NCBI GenBank assembly: GCA_945871445.1
Contig: CAMBWI010000008.1
Location: forward strand, 1 to 54,898
DNA from: Singulisphaera sp. GP187
GTDB lineage: Bacteria; Planctomycetota; Phycisphaerae; Phycisphaerales; SM1A02
Length of the DNA stretch: 54,898 bases
Reading direction: 5' to 3'
The first letter of the stretch is position 1, and the number at the start of each line of letters is the position of its first letter. Of this stretch, positions 8,293 through 16,987 are shown in pieces. A program made the translations under genes and the position numbers. The notes below the pieces were generated by a model. It did not search any database. It saw only the letters and a list, made by a program, of their open reading frames with translations, and was not told where the DNA came from.

Positions 8293-9990
8293 ATGAACCT
8301 AATTGTCAGTGAATTAAGCGTCCCAATAGTGGGACGCTTTTTTATTTTTCTGCTTGCTCTTTTCACATTTGAAGGGTGTGTTGTGCCTCCGAAAAACCCC
8401 CAGAATATTGTCTCGTCTGTCACCATCACAGAATCAAAGGCGACGGATTCGTTTGAACTGAACGAAGCCACGGTCGCCGACTTGCAATTGCGCATGACAA
8501 CTGACAAGGACACAGCGCGCTCGCTGACGGAAAAATATCTCAAGCGAATTGAAGAGATTGACCGCAACGGTCCAACGCTGAAAAGTGTGATTGAACTGAA
8601 TCCTGATGCACTTTTAATTGCAGATTCGCTTGACGAAGAGCGCAAGAGTCGTGGATCACGCGGAGCGCTTCACGGAATTCCCGTACTCATCAAGGGAAAT
8701 ATTGCGACGGCCGACAGAATGACGACCACAGCTGGATCATTTGCACTCGAAGGATCGATCGCTCCTCAAGATGCTTTTATCGTGAAACAACTGCGCACCG
8801 CTGGAGCTGTGATCATTGGCAAAACCAATCTGAGCGAATGGGCAAATATGCGTTCGACTCGCTCTACAAGCGGGTGGAGCGCGATTGGTGGTCAGACGAA
8901 GAATCCATACGCACTTGATCGCAATCCATCGGGTTCGAGTTCAGGATCTGGATCTGCGATTGCGGCAAACCTCGCAGCAATCGCAGTTGGTACTGAGACT
9001 GATGGTTCGATCGTTTCGCCGGCAAACAACAATGGATTGGTTGGAATCAAGCCAACGGTTGGTCTTGTCAGCAGAACGGGGATCATTCCAGTTGCGCATA
9101 GCCAAGACACCGCTGGACCGATGACGCGGACGGTCACCGACGCAGCGATTCTGCTCGGCGTGCTTGCGGGAGCAGATGTGACGGACCCAATCACTGCGAA
9201 CGCCACATCGATGGGCAGGCGCGACTACACAAAATCGCTCGATCGAAATGGTCTGCGCGGCGCACGCATCGGCGTTGTGCGAGACAAGTACATGGGATAT
9301 AGCGCAGACGTCGATCTGTTGATGGAAGCTGCGATTGTAGATCTGAAGAGACTCGGCGCAATCATTGTGGATCCCGCGAATATTCCAACGCTTGGTCAGT
9401 TTGATGAAAGCGAAATGACGGTTCTGCTTTATGAATTGAAGAGCGACCTGCCAAAATATTTCCAGTGGCTTGGCGCAAACTCACCCATGCATTCGCTCGC
9501 TGATGTCATTGCATTCAACAAGCAAAACGCTTCTCGAGAGATGCCATTTTTTGGACAAGAACTTTTTGAGATGTCGGAGAAAAAAGGACCGCTGACTGAT
9601 CAACAATATCTTGACGCGCTCGCTATGAATCGTCGCCTGGCAGGTCTTGAAGGCATTGACGCTGTTATGGATGAATATCAACTCGATGCACTCGTTACGC
9701 CAACGAGTTGCCAAGCATGGTTGACCGACCATGTCAACGGCGATGGCGCCAGCGCTGGCAATTGTTTTGGCAGTTCATCGGCTGCAGCTGTTGCGGGCTA
9801 TCCCAGCATCACCGTGCCTGCAGGACAAGTGAATGGATTGCCTGTTGGCATCTCATTCTTTGGACGTGCGTGGAGCGAACCACTGCTTATCAAGTATGCG
9901 TTTGCGTACGAGCAAGCAACAAAACACCGTAAATCGCCGATGTTTTACCAGTCAATTACGCCTTCGACCGGCGCGTCAACAATGCGCTGA
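8293..9990 (+). CDS. Amidase signature family lipoprotein
   Basis: 565 residues with the Ser-cisSer-Lys amidase fold. The catalytic Lys lies in IPVLIKGN, the Gly/Ser-rich signature is NPSGSSSGSGSAIAAN, and the nucleophile region is TETDGSIVSPANNNG. It hydrolyses carboxamides; peptide amides or similar secreted substrates are likely, because the N-terminus has a lipoprotein signal (FFIFLLALFTFEGC). The first ATG is 8293. A GTG at 8329 would also precede the signal, and that codon lies in the hairpin of the terminator at 8316-8350. No clear ribosome site precedes either start. The last 35 bases overlap the convergent regulator gene. Confidence 0.86.
   Translation: MNLIVSELSVPIVGRFFIFLLALFTFEGCVVPPKNPQNIVSSVTITESKATDSFELNEATVADLQLRMTTDKDTARSLTEKYLKRIEEIDRNGPTLKSVIELNPDALLIADSLDEERKSRGSRGALHGIPVLIKGNIATADRMTTTAGSFALEGSIAPQDAFIVKQLRTAGAVIIGKTNLSEWANMRSTRSTSGWSAIGGQTKNPYALDRNPSGSSSGSGSAIAANLAAIAVGTETDGSIVSPANNNGLVGIKPTVGLVSRTGIIPVAHSQDTAGPMTRTVTDAAILLGVLAGADVTDPITANATSMGRRDYTKSLDRNGLRGARIGVVRDKYMGYSADVDLLMEAAIVDLKRLGAIIVDPANIPTLGQFDESEMTVLLYELKSDLPKYFQWLGANSPMHSLADVIAFNKQNASREMPFFGQELFEMSEKKGPLTDQQYLDALAMNRRLAGLEGIDAVMDEYQLDALVTPTSCQAWLTDHVNGDGASAGNCFGSSSAAAVAGYPSITVPAGQVNGLPVGISFFGRAWSEPLLIKYAFAYEQATKHRKSPMFYQSITPSTGASTMR
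8316..8350 (+). terminator. Rho-independent terminator inside the 5' end of the amidase gene
   Basis: A perfect 10-bp stem (AAGCGTCCCA with TGGGACGCTT), a 4-base loop, then TTTTATTTTT. It would end the YHS-like transcript 45 bases past its stop, but it also overlaps the first codons of the amidase reading frame. Confidence 0.9.
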
Positions 9991-10966
9991 AAAGCCCAGG
10001 CCCACGAACATCAATTCCTGGAGTGATGCGCGACCAGCGAGTCAAATTCAATCCGCTTACGCGCGCCCAAGTCTTTGCGTCGCGCTCAGAAAATCCAAGA
10101 TGCTGATGCCCCATTGCCGTGCGGTATTCACTGCGATCATGTTCGACCATATCGATCACGAGCAACACCCCTCCCACCTTCAGCGTGCGAGCCAATTCGA
10201 TCACAGCCGCAGATGGATCATCGACATGATGAAAGAGCAGCATCGCAACCGCCGCATCGAGCGTGCACGCCTTCAGCGGCAACTTCATCACATCCCCCTT
10301 GTGAAATTCGACATTGCGTACTCCGCTCAATCTGCGCTTCGCAGCATCGATCATCGCAATCTCGCGATCGATCGCCAGAACTCGTCCCACATATGGCGCG
10401 ATTCGCTGCGAAACTTCGCCTGTTCCACAACCGATATCCGCAACGACCCACTTTGGATCCAAGAGCCCTAATACTGCGTCGGAACCGACGAACTCTCCAA
10501 ACAAAGTACGGCGAATCGAATCCCATTCACCGCCAATTCTGCCGAAGAATCCACTACTTCCCATTCTGCGTGAAGCGATCACTGCTGTAAGTCTTGCATC
10601 GTCATCATTCGATTGCGCAGTCCCTTCCAAGCGCGTTCGTGTCAGTCTCCAGAGAGCGCGGACCTCTTCTGCAAGCAACGAAGAATCGGCTTTATACAAA
10701 CTGGTTGTTCCTTCCACTCGACGCGTCACAAACTGTGCATCAAAGAGTGGCTTGATGTGTCGACTTGCGGTTGACTGCGGCATCTGAAGTGCTCGTGCGA
10801 TTTCTCCCACAGCTAACTCGTGTGCTTCGAGTGCGCGCAAGACTCGAAGTCGAGCAGGATCGCTCAACATCGCAAGCAACGATGCCCACGCTTTCGTATT
10901 CATCACTTTCGAATCGGACCGCGAGGAGTTCATTGATGCACCTTGCGCGCGCGAATCATGGGACAT
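9956..10966 (-). CDS. ArsR-family winged-helix regulator fused to a SAM methyltransferase domain (SahR-like)
   Basis: 336 residues. Residues about 25-100 are an ArsR winged helix (ALSDPARLRVLRAL, then recognition helix QMPQSTASRHIKPL). Residues about 160-330 are a class I methyltransferase-type domain with VVADIGCGTGEVSQRI, VLAIDRE and a motif-4 region (AMLLFHHVDDPS). This architecture is that of SahR, a SAH-sensing repressor of methionine-cycle genes in Proteobacteria. With ahcY nearby, the same role is likely but unproven. It starts 20 bases after the TPR lipoprotein gene on the same strand and overlaps the end of the amidase gene. Confidence 0.83.
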   Translation of the reverse strand: MSHDSRAQGASMNSSRSDSKVMNTKAWASLLAMLSDPARLRVLRALEAHELAVGEIARALQMPQSTASRHIKPLFDAQFVTRRVEGTTSLYKADSSLLAEEVRALWRLTRTRLEGTAQSNDDDARLTAVIASRRMGSSGFFGRIGGEWDSIRRTLFGEFVGSDAVLGLLDPKWVVADIGCGTGEVSQRIAPYVGRVLAIDREIAMIDAAKRRLSGVRNVEFHKGDVMKLPLKACTLDAAVAMLLFHHVDDPSAAVIELARTLKVGGVLLVIDMVEHDRSEYRTAMGHQHLGFSERDAKTWARVSGLNLTRWSRITPGIDVRGPGLFSALLTRRSKA

Positions 10967-10986
10967 TCTTTTGGATTTCCATCTCG

Positions 10987-11691
10987 TTAAATACCCGGCG
11001 GCAATACACTCGCCGCATCGATCGCCACTCCTTCGCTTTGAAGCGATTGAATCACTCGAGGATCTGCTGGCGAAATTCCGTACGCCTGCCGAAGACGGCG
11101 AGTCGCTTCTGCCTTGTTTCCAAGACTCAATTGCAACATTGCCAATTGATAGTACGGCTCTGTTGTGCGCGGCCGTACTGCTCCGCTGTCTACTTCGATC
11201 GCAGATTGAAATGCGAGAATTGCACTGTCATTATCTTTTAACTTGATCGCATAGAGTCCAAGAATGAGATATGGTTCGGTTCGCCCAAGCGACGCACCAG
11301 CTCCGCGCAAAAGTTGAAAGAGTTGACCATTGTCACTTTGTCGATACATCACTTCAGCGAGCGCTTGAATGATCTCCATATTTCCTGGCGATTGATCATT
11401 GGCGGTCTCGAGACAACGCCGCGCTGTCACAAGATCTCCTAATTGAGACATCGCAACGCCATAACCATATTCGCCTTGCCAAAGTCCAGGCGAATTGATT
11501 GTGACTGGCTTGAATTCGTTAGCAGCTTTCTGCCATTCGCCAAATTCGAGATAGTGATTTCCCAAATCAATCGACTGCTCAGTCGATCGAGGACCTTGAC
11601 AACCCATAAGGGTCATCGAAATCGAGGCGAACGAAAAGGCGATCCATCGCACGGTAGTGTGGCAGTCCATTGCAAAAGATTGTACGGTCAT
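10987..11691 (-). CDS. TPR-repeat lipoprotein
   Basis: About 234 residues from the ATG at 11691; 11670 is an alternative. Both put a lipoprotein signal at the N-terminus (SFASISMTLMGC). The longer reading frame to 11832 would overlap the divergent gene and is unlikely. The body is a run of 34-residue TPR-type helical pairs (for example LGNHYLEFGEWQKAANEF, YGVAMSQLGDLVTARRCL and the LAMLQLSLGNKAEATRRL region). It ends in LPPGI. It is a generic protein-interaction scaffold in the envelope. It lies immediately upstream of the ArsR-methyltransferase gene. Confidence 0.75.
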   Translation of the reverse strand: MTVQSFAMDCHTTVRWIAFSFASISMTLMGCQGPRSTEQSIDLGNHYLEFGEWQKAANEFKPVTINSPGLWQGEYGYGVAMSQLGDLVTARRCLETANDQSPGNMEIIQALAEVMYRQSDNGQLFQLLRGAGASLGRTEPYLILGLYAIKLKDNDSAILAFQSAIEVDSGAVRPRTTEPYYQLAMLQLSLGNKAEATRRLRQAYGISPADPRVIQSLQSEGVAIDAASVLPPGI

Positions 11692-11728
11692 CCTCGTGGA
11701 ACGACGAGCCGACAATATTTGGCTGCCT

Positions 11729-12115
11729 ATGGCACTTGCACGGCACGATGATTTGGGGGGAAACTTCCACTTTGATTGGTTTTTAGGGCGGGTTGAAGAA
11801 TGCGCCGATGACGACGCACGGATCGTTCGCACATTTCGGTGTCAATCCAGAATTGACCATTCTCTTGCGACTGACGGCGCTCTGCTCGAACAACTCGATG
11901 ACCATCGCTGGTTCTATCTCTATCTCTCACAGACGCACCAACTTTCGCAAGGTCGAGGAGTGGTCACTCCGCTTGCGCGTGGTTGGTGGCGAAGTATCGA
12001 AACGACCGATGAATCGGTCGATGAGGCGATTGAATTACGCTGGGACTCTGACAAAGCGATTCGCAAATACCGCATCACTCTCCAGCCTGAGAGTCGATTG
12101 TTCACACTGGAATAA
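11729..12115 (+). CDS. Small protein resembling LigD 3'-phosphoesterase-like domain
   Basis: About 128 residues from the ATG at 11729. The pattern of ALARHDDLGGNFHFDWFL near the start, a RTFRC strand, then DHRWFYLYL and GRGVVTPLARGWW, recalls the small phosphoesterase-like proteins related to the DNA ligase D PE domain, which are frequent in Planctomycetes. The similarity is by memory of the pattern, not by search. The catalytic His/Asp set cannot be fully assigned. It diverges from the TPR lipoprotein and overlaps the convergent flavin reductase by 14 bases. Confidence 0.5.
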   Translation: MALARHDDLGGNFHFDWFLGRVEECADDDARIVRTFRCQSRIDHSLATDGALLEQLDDHRWFYLYLSQTHQLSQGRGVVTPLARGWWRSIETTDESVDEAIELRWDSDKAIRKYRITLQPESRLFTLE

Positions 12116-12737
12116 CTTTGGCATATGGAAATCGTGCAATGCGTTGCGCTTGGCAATACGTATCTAATCCACTGATGCATATCCCATTTGCATTTTCCAA
12201 GAGCAAACTTCCATCCGAATCAACAAGACCATCCTGAACAAATACGTGTTCAATCTGACCGATCATCAGCCGAGTGTCATTCAATTCGATTTTGATTTCT
12301 TGGACAAAGCGCATTCCAATTTGCACTGCAGCTTCTTGCACGAATGGCGCTTTGAATCCCAGCGCATATCGAGGGGTGAAGCCACACGCCTTGAATTCAG
12401 AAACATCTTTGTCAAAGCGAGCCGATGTGGAATGCGCTTGCTGAATATGCTCCGACGAGACATGATTGATCGTGTAAACGCCAGAATCAACAATGTTTTT
12501 ATACGTATGACTGTGATCGCCGACAGGTCGCTGAATGAAACCAAGGAGCGCTGGATCAGATCCCAGATGCACGACCGAACTGAAAATCGCGAGGTTTTCC
12601 ACTCCATTGCCGCCGAGAGTTGCGATTAAATTTGCCGATTTATATCCACTGAGACTGTTGACCAGATTGACACGAAAGTTGCGATCCATTTGGAGAATCT
12701 GCGATCGTTCGAAATGTTGCATAATGAAATGTAGCAC
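12102..12737 (-). CDS. Flavin reductase-like FMN-binding split-barrel protein
   Basis: 211 residues with the pattern of the flavin reductase / DIM6-NTAB family. An N-terminal strand (VNSLSGYKSANLIATL) is followed by the flavin-binding segment NLAIFSSVVHLGSDP with FIQRPVGDHSHTYKN. TINHVS and a cysteine- and glycine-bearing stretch come next, and the barrel closes with RLMIGQIEHVFV. It probably binds FMN and reduces flavin or an unknown substrate with NAD(P)H. The start may be 12737 or the ATG at 12722. It lies downstream of the large envelope cluster on the same strand, separated by 97 bases with a weak hairpin (12742-12764). Confidence 0.8.
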   Translation of the reverse strand: MLHFIMQHFERSQILQMDRNFRVNLVNSLSGYKSANLIATLGGNGVENLAIFSSVVHLGSDPALLGFIQRPVGDHSHTYKNIVDSGVYTINHVSSEHIQQAHSTSARFDKDVSEFKACGFTPRYALGFKAPFVQEAAVQIGMRFVQEIKIELNDTRLMIGQIEHVFVQDGLVDSDGSLLLENANGICISGLDTYCQAQRIARFPYAKVIPV

Positions 12738-12741
12738 TCAT

Positions 12742-12764
12742 TTGGCTGCTGGAAATACAGCCAA
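12742..12764. other. 7-bp hairpin after the COG3014-like gene
   Basis: TTGGCTG and CAGCCAA are separated by nine bases. It could mark the 3' end of the envelope cluster transcript, but no T-run follows on the minus strand, so it is a weak terminator candidate. Confidence 0.3.
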
Positions 12765-12834
12765 TAGAATCCGAATTTTGCGAGCAAAAAAGATATTCGA
12801 ATTTTTATGTCAAAAATCGAGATCTTATTGCAAC

Positions 12835-14331
12835 CTACTTTTTTCTTGAGAGCGAGGCTGTTTGAGCGCTTCGAATGCTTGGAGTGAGCGCTCGAACATA
12901 GACAATTGATGCACCTGGACCAACTTTCACTTGGACAGAACCAATGCTTGCCTGAGATTTCAATTCGATCTTGACCACACCGTCGGCAGGACGAGGGATA
13001 ATCGCCGCGTATTGACTCGCTGGCAATGAAGACCACGCACGCAAATCTGGTTGCTCCGCAGCGGCAACTACGGTACCGGCCAACCCAATTAGAAACTTTG
13101 TAGTCTTGTCCTCTTCTTTTTGTGTTGCCTGTGCGACAATTGTCACTACTGCACGAAAAACTGCTCTGATTGTCGGTGTCCACCATAATTCAAGTTCACG
13201 TCGCTGGAAGTTTCGAGCAGCAATTGCATCAATTGAATCGAGGATTGATGCAGTTACCAGCGCGCCACCTCCACCCACGCGAATATCCGACGGACGATCA
13301 GCCACACGGAATTTGAGCTCTGGATAGACGGCACGGAAAAAAGTACTACCAACATTAGGAATGATGATCGGAGACTTTACTTCAAAAAATTGACGAATAG
13401 GCCCTCGTCCCGCATCAATCAAAACAAGCACGAAATCGCCACTACCTGTTTTGGAATACTTACTCATTTGTTCCGACAAAGTTTTTGCGCCGCTTGTTTC
13501 TGAAACATCCTTCGCCGCACCTTCTGCCTCAGCAGTACGTCCTGCTTTGACAAACGCTGCCCATTGAACAACCGTAGAAAAAGGTATGAGTGGATTCGCT
13601 GCATTTACAGCACGAGCAGCGTCAATCGTACTTTTCATTTTTGACTTCGCTCCCGTGAAGTCTCCAAGACTGAAGATTGGACCAAAGCTAAAATTTGACG
13701 ACTTCCCAGCTAAAACTGTTTTGAGCGCACCATCCATCTTACCAGTTGGCGCTGCAATATCGTCATATCCACCTCGCTTTAAATCTTCTTTCTCAAATTG
13801 CTGAATTTTCACCAACATCGCAGCGAATTGTTCCGCACCTTCTATATCTCCTAAAAGCGAATTGAGCGAGGCATATGAGAGCCCAAGAATCATCTCATAC
13901 GGCTGCAATATATAAGTCGTTTGATCTGCTCCTACAAAAGCTTTACCAGCATCCTCTGCAAATTGACCTGCGTCCCAATTGCTCATGTCTAATGGATTTT
14001 TGGCATACCACGACTCAGCGTTGCACAAAAACTGCGCTCGCTTATCGACGCATTCGAATGCATCGACACTTTCATTCATTTTTCCTGCTTCCCCAAGCAT
14101 CTTGGACTTCTCAAGTCCAACCCAAAGTTCGTCCCGCTCGTACTGCACATCGAACCGTTTCATGCCGTCTTTTTTAATGTTCGGCGCAATTTTTTCAGCA
14201 GCATCTGCGGCTGTTTGAAAGTCACCAAGGTTGTATGCGTCAGTTGCTTTGTCAATCTTGGTAGTACAGGCGGATGCTCCAAGAATAAAAGCAACAAAGA
14301 ACCCAGATAAGTAATAGTTGAAATTTGACAT
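12835..14331 (-). CDS. COG3014-family lipoprotein
   Basis: 498 residues. The lipoprotein signal has Cys22 (ILGASAC). The N-terminal half is helical and TPR-like: YNLGDFQTAADAAEK, then YEMILGLSYASLNSLLGD, matching the typical COG3014 segment of a planned-length repeat. The C-terminal half has the family landmarks: a GRGPIRQFFEVKSPI segment, a RNFQRRELELWW helix and an AWSSLPASQYAAI segment like the RSWxTLP pattern. Family function is unknown. As I recall, in gamma-proteobacteria it sits beside lpoB and ycfL, and homologues of both lie at the far end of this cluster. It is the last gene of the minus-strand run. Confidence 0.75.
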   Translation of the reverse strand: MSNFNYYLSGFFVAFILGASACTTKIDKATDAYNLGDFQTAADAAEKIAPNIKKDGMKRFDVQYERDELWVGLEKSKMLGEAGKMNESVDAFECVDKRAQFLCNAESWYAKNPLDMSNWDAGQFAEDAGKAFVGADQTTYILQPYEMILGLSYASLNSLLGDIEGAEQFAAMLVKIQQFEKEDLKRGGYDDIAAPTGKMDGALKTVLAGKSSNFSFGPIFSLGDFTGAKSKMKSTIDAARAVNAANPLIPFSTVVQWAAFVKAGRTAEAEGAAKDVSETSGAKTLSEQMSKYSKTGSGDFVLVLIDAGRGPIRQFFEVKSPIIIPNVGSTFFRAVYPELKFRVADRPSDIRVGGGGALVTASILDSIDAIAARNFQRRELELWWTPTIRAVFRAVVTIVAQATQKEEDKTTKFLIGLAGTVVAAAEQPDLRAWSSLPASQYAAIIPRPADGVVKIELKSQASIGSVQVKVGPGASIVYVRALTPSIRSAQTASLSRKK

Positions 14332-14411
14332 TGAAGAAACCTCCAGAAGTTATGTTTAAAAATGAATGCTAAATTAAGTTTACAGCATTCCAGACTTATA
14401 TGCAATTTAGA

Positions 14412-15563
14412 TCAATCGGCGTTAAATCTCGTCCGTTTGGCGGAGAATTTCCAAATAATAAACACGAGAGAAAGTGCTGCGACAAAAAGAAAAATAATTG
14501 CGGCTCTCCCAGAGTTCTGCGGCGTTCTAGAAACTAATACATATCCAGGCCTGCGTTGGATGACTGACCCAAAAAATTCTTCGCGCAGCAATGCATCTAC
14601 CGTAGGAAGCGGCAGTTCTAACAAACAGCGGATTCCAGAACGGTTTTCAATAATAACTGCGCTTCTATCCAAGGCCATCCGGGCGATTTCTGAGCACTCC
14701 GCACGAGACGGCGCTTCGATTTCTATCAGGCAAGGGAGAACTCCTGATGCGAGTTCCGCCCACTTTGCTGCGACGATTCCAACCACAGCAAGTGATGCAT
14801 CTACGACAATCACTTCCTCAGATTTTTTCTCGGCAGAAATCACTGAAGCCGAAGTTGCTGTTGCAATCAAGGGGAGAACGACTATCAGCGACTGGTCTGC
14901 GGCACGCAGGACCGTGATCGAAATTGAAATTTCAAACGTGCTTAATTTGATGCCGTACGACTCGATCTGCGAAATGATGCGCCGCGCTTGTAAAACTCTC
15001 AAAATAAAATCAGCATCCTGATTATCGAGCAGACTTCGGCCGAGTTCTGGATACATACCTTTCTCAACCGCCCTGTCTGTCAGTTCACGCCGCTTCTTGC
15101 GAATGGCGTCGCCATTCATTGAATGAAATCCGAAACTCGAGAGGGCTACTTCAACTTGTGCAGCAAGGCGTAGATCAAACGGATCAACAGGTCGCTCGGC
15201 TTCAACGATGACGATCGGCGGACCATAGAGTTCTTGGAGCAATTGCAATTGCATAGATCGAGATCGAAGCGCCTCGACATCAGAACATAGAACCTCAACC
15301 GATCCGTTACTAGGATCGATCCGAGTTTGCATAGCCTGGGGATCTCCCGCAAGCGACGCAACGAGCAAACCACGGGTATCAACGCTGTCAATTCCAGCCT
15401 TCAGCACAATCGCATCTGCAGCTGCGGCACGAATCGAAGGCTCAAGGGCATTCGTCAAGCCAATGGGGGCGGTGATGTTAAAACGAAGTTCCTCGGCGTT
15501 CGCTCCATTGCTTGAAACGCTGAAAAACCAAATCACAGCGAGAGCAACTATCCGACTACGCAT
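14412..15563 (-). CDS. Secreted membrane-anchored protein, FlgT/LPP20-like middle domain
   Basis: 383 residues from the ATG at 15563, whose A is shared with the upstream TGA stop (TGATG), implying translational coupling. That start places a signal peptide (MRSRIVALAVIWFFSVSS) first; the longer frame to 15647 does not. The segment PPIVIVEAERPVDPF followed by a helix and a GFHSMNGD turn resembles the nucleotide-fold middle domain of FlgT and related LPP20 proteins. The C-terminus has one membrane helix (AAIIFLFVAALSLVFIIWKF) and a short basic cytoplasmic tail. The specific function is unknown. Confidence 0.62.
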   Translation of the reverse strand: MRSRIVALAVIWFFSVSSNGANAEELRFNITAPIGLTNALEPSIRAAAADAIVLKAGIDSVDTRGLLVASLAGDPQAMQTRIDPSNGSVEVLCSDVEALRSRSMQLQLLQELYGPPIVIVEAERPVDPFDLRLAAQVEVALSSFGFHSMNGDAIRKKRRELTDRAVEKGMYPELGRSLLDNQDADFILRVLQARRIISQIESYGIKLSTFEISISITVLRAADQSLIVVLPLIATATSASVISAEKKSEEVIVVDASLAVVGIVAAKWAELASGVLPCLIEIEAPSRAECSEIARMALDRSAVIIENRSGIRCLLELPLPTVDALLREEFFGSVIQRRPGYVLVSRTPQNSGRAAIIFLFVAALSLVFIIWKFSAKRTRFNAD

Positions 15564-16105
15564 CAACGGACGCGAACAGGAATAGAAACCTTCTGCTTCT
15601 TTCGGTTGATTATCAATGGAATCAAGAACAGACATTGCACTATCCAAAGAATACCGACCGTAATCTTAAGCAGTGTGATATGGAACGAATTGCCTGGACT
15701 CTGCTCACTACTCATTACGGTTTCAGAACCGAGCAATTGAACACCCGTCTCTGCCGGCGGAGCGATCGCAACAATCAGCCATACTGTCATAACAACCGCG
15801 AGCATGGCGCACGCGGCCCACGAACGTATCCATGCCATGCGGCTAAATCCAAACGGCCCAGCCGTTGCGATAACAGCAGAAGTATTGATAGGAATCTCTG
15901 CAAGGCTTGCGACTACAGCTGCGATATCTGGCTGAGAACCAATCGCTCGCAAGATCATTGCTCTTGATTCGAGAGGAACTGCGTCGATTCCCCCATCAAT
16001 CAAAATCGCAAGCATTTCATCGTCAATCTCGATTTCGCCAATTTCATCTCGATGGCTTTCGCATGCTTCTCGAATTGTCAGAAGGTCAATTTTATCTGGG
16101 TTCAT
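15563..16105 (-). CDS. Small membrane protein next to sigma factor, possible anti-sigma factor
   Basis: 180 residues. The acidic N-terminal half is predicted soluble. Two membrane helices follow, near 90-113 (WAACAMLAVVMTVWLIVAIA) and 144-166 (ITVGILWIVQCLFLIPLII), and the tail is basic. Its start overlaps the end of the sigma factor gene by 14 bases, the usual arrangement of a sigma/anti-sigma pair. No zinc-binding HxxxCxxC motif is visible, so the anti-sigma role is inferred from position only. It is coupled to the FlgT-like gene by a TGATG overlap. Confidence 0.6.
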   Translation of the reverse strand: MNPDKIDLLTIREACESHRDEIGEIEIDDEMLAILIDGGIDAVPLESRAMILRAIGSQPDIAAVVASLAEIPINTSAVIATAGPFGFSRMAWIRSWAACAMLAVVMTVWLIVAIAPPAETGVQLLGSETVMSSEQSPGNSFHITLLKITVGILWIVQCLFLIPLIINRKKQKVSIPVRVR

Positions 16106-16907
16106 TTCTCAATATCCCTCCAGTATGACTCGAACATTGCGTCCAAGTTCGAAGCCACATATCCATTGCCACGGGTGACCAAGATGTGAGTTTGAAAATT
16201 GCAAGTCGACCTCGAAGATCCTTCATCGCTGCTGCGAGTTCCCGCGACACGGTGTATGGTGGAATTCCCAACACCTTTCCAGCATCCGCCTTTGCCATTC
16301 CTTGACCATAGTGCAGAGAAAGCAAGGCTTGTCGCGTTGGTGTCAATGATGCCCACGCACTGACGAACTCGGTTACAAATCGTTCCGCCAATTCTCGCTC
16401 CATAGTTATCTCCTGCGCTGGTAAATCTGAATGATTTGATTCTTGAGTTTGTGATTTCACGAGCGACAAACTCACCTTGCGACGGCGAAGTGCGTCGAAT
16501 GAGACTCGCTTGGCAATAACTGCGATATAAGATGCGAGTGGCGCTTCTCCACGAAAGCGACCAATTCGGCGCGGTGGAAGTCCATCGGCCAATTGCGCTC
16601 CAGATAGATCGTCGGTCATCAGTCTGACGATCGCCTCCGACCAGAGATCTTCCGCTGATTCTCCAGTCCGAGAAACTTGTGTTAACCGCCTTAAGACTTC
16701 GAGTCGAAAGTCTTGGTTGATTGCTATCCAAGCATTCTCCAACCTTTCCGAAGCTGCGCCACTGATAAAAACATCCTCGGGATGCTTTGGGGTGATTGTA
16801 CCTAAGTGAATTCCAAATCTTAAAATCGACCAATCGACTGCTGGCCAACGCTTTCGTGCGCCCAGAAACCATTCCTCGAGCGGGAGTATCGACATGCATA
16901 TAAGCAT
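16092..16907 (-). CDS. Sigma-70 family RNA polymerase sigma factor (ECF-like)
   Basis: 271 residues. Region 2 is seen in SAEDLWSEAIVRLM and FRGEAPLASYIAVIAKR, followed by VSFDALRRRK. Region 4 is seen in LTPTRQALLSLHYGQGM and a helix-turn-helix with YTVSRELAAAMKDLR. It probably directs transcription of the envelope cluster it sits in. The N-terminal 60 residues and the about 25-residue C-terminal tail are unusual additions. The start is ATG 16907 or 16895. An 80-base gap separates it from the proline-rich gene upstream. Confidence 0.85.
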   Translation of the reverse strand: MLICMSILPLEEWFLGARKRWPAVDWSILRFGIHLGTITPKHPEDVFISGAASERLENAWIAINQDFRLEVLRRLTQVSRTGESAEDLWSEAIVRLMTDDLSGAQLADGLPPRRIGRFRGEAPLASYIAVIAKRVSFDALRRRKVSLSLVKSQTQESNHSDLPAQEITMERELAERFVTEFVSAWASLTPTRQALLSLHYGQGMAKADAGKVLGIPPYTVSRELAAAMKDLRGRLAIFKLTSWSPVAMDMWLRTWTQCSSHTGGILRNEPR

Positions 16908-16987
16908 ACTTGTAAAAAGATCGATTTTCGTTCTGGCAATAGAAGGCTCTACAGAGTCCGCGCAACTGAGGTCCGACGATTGTGCGA

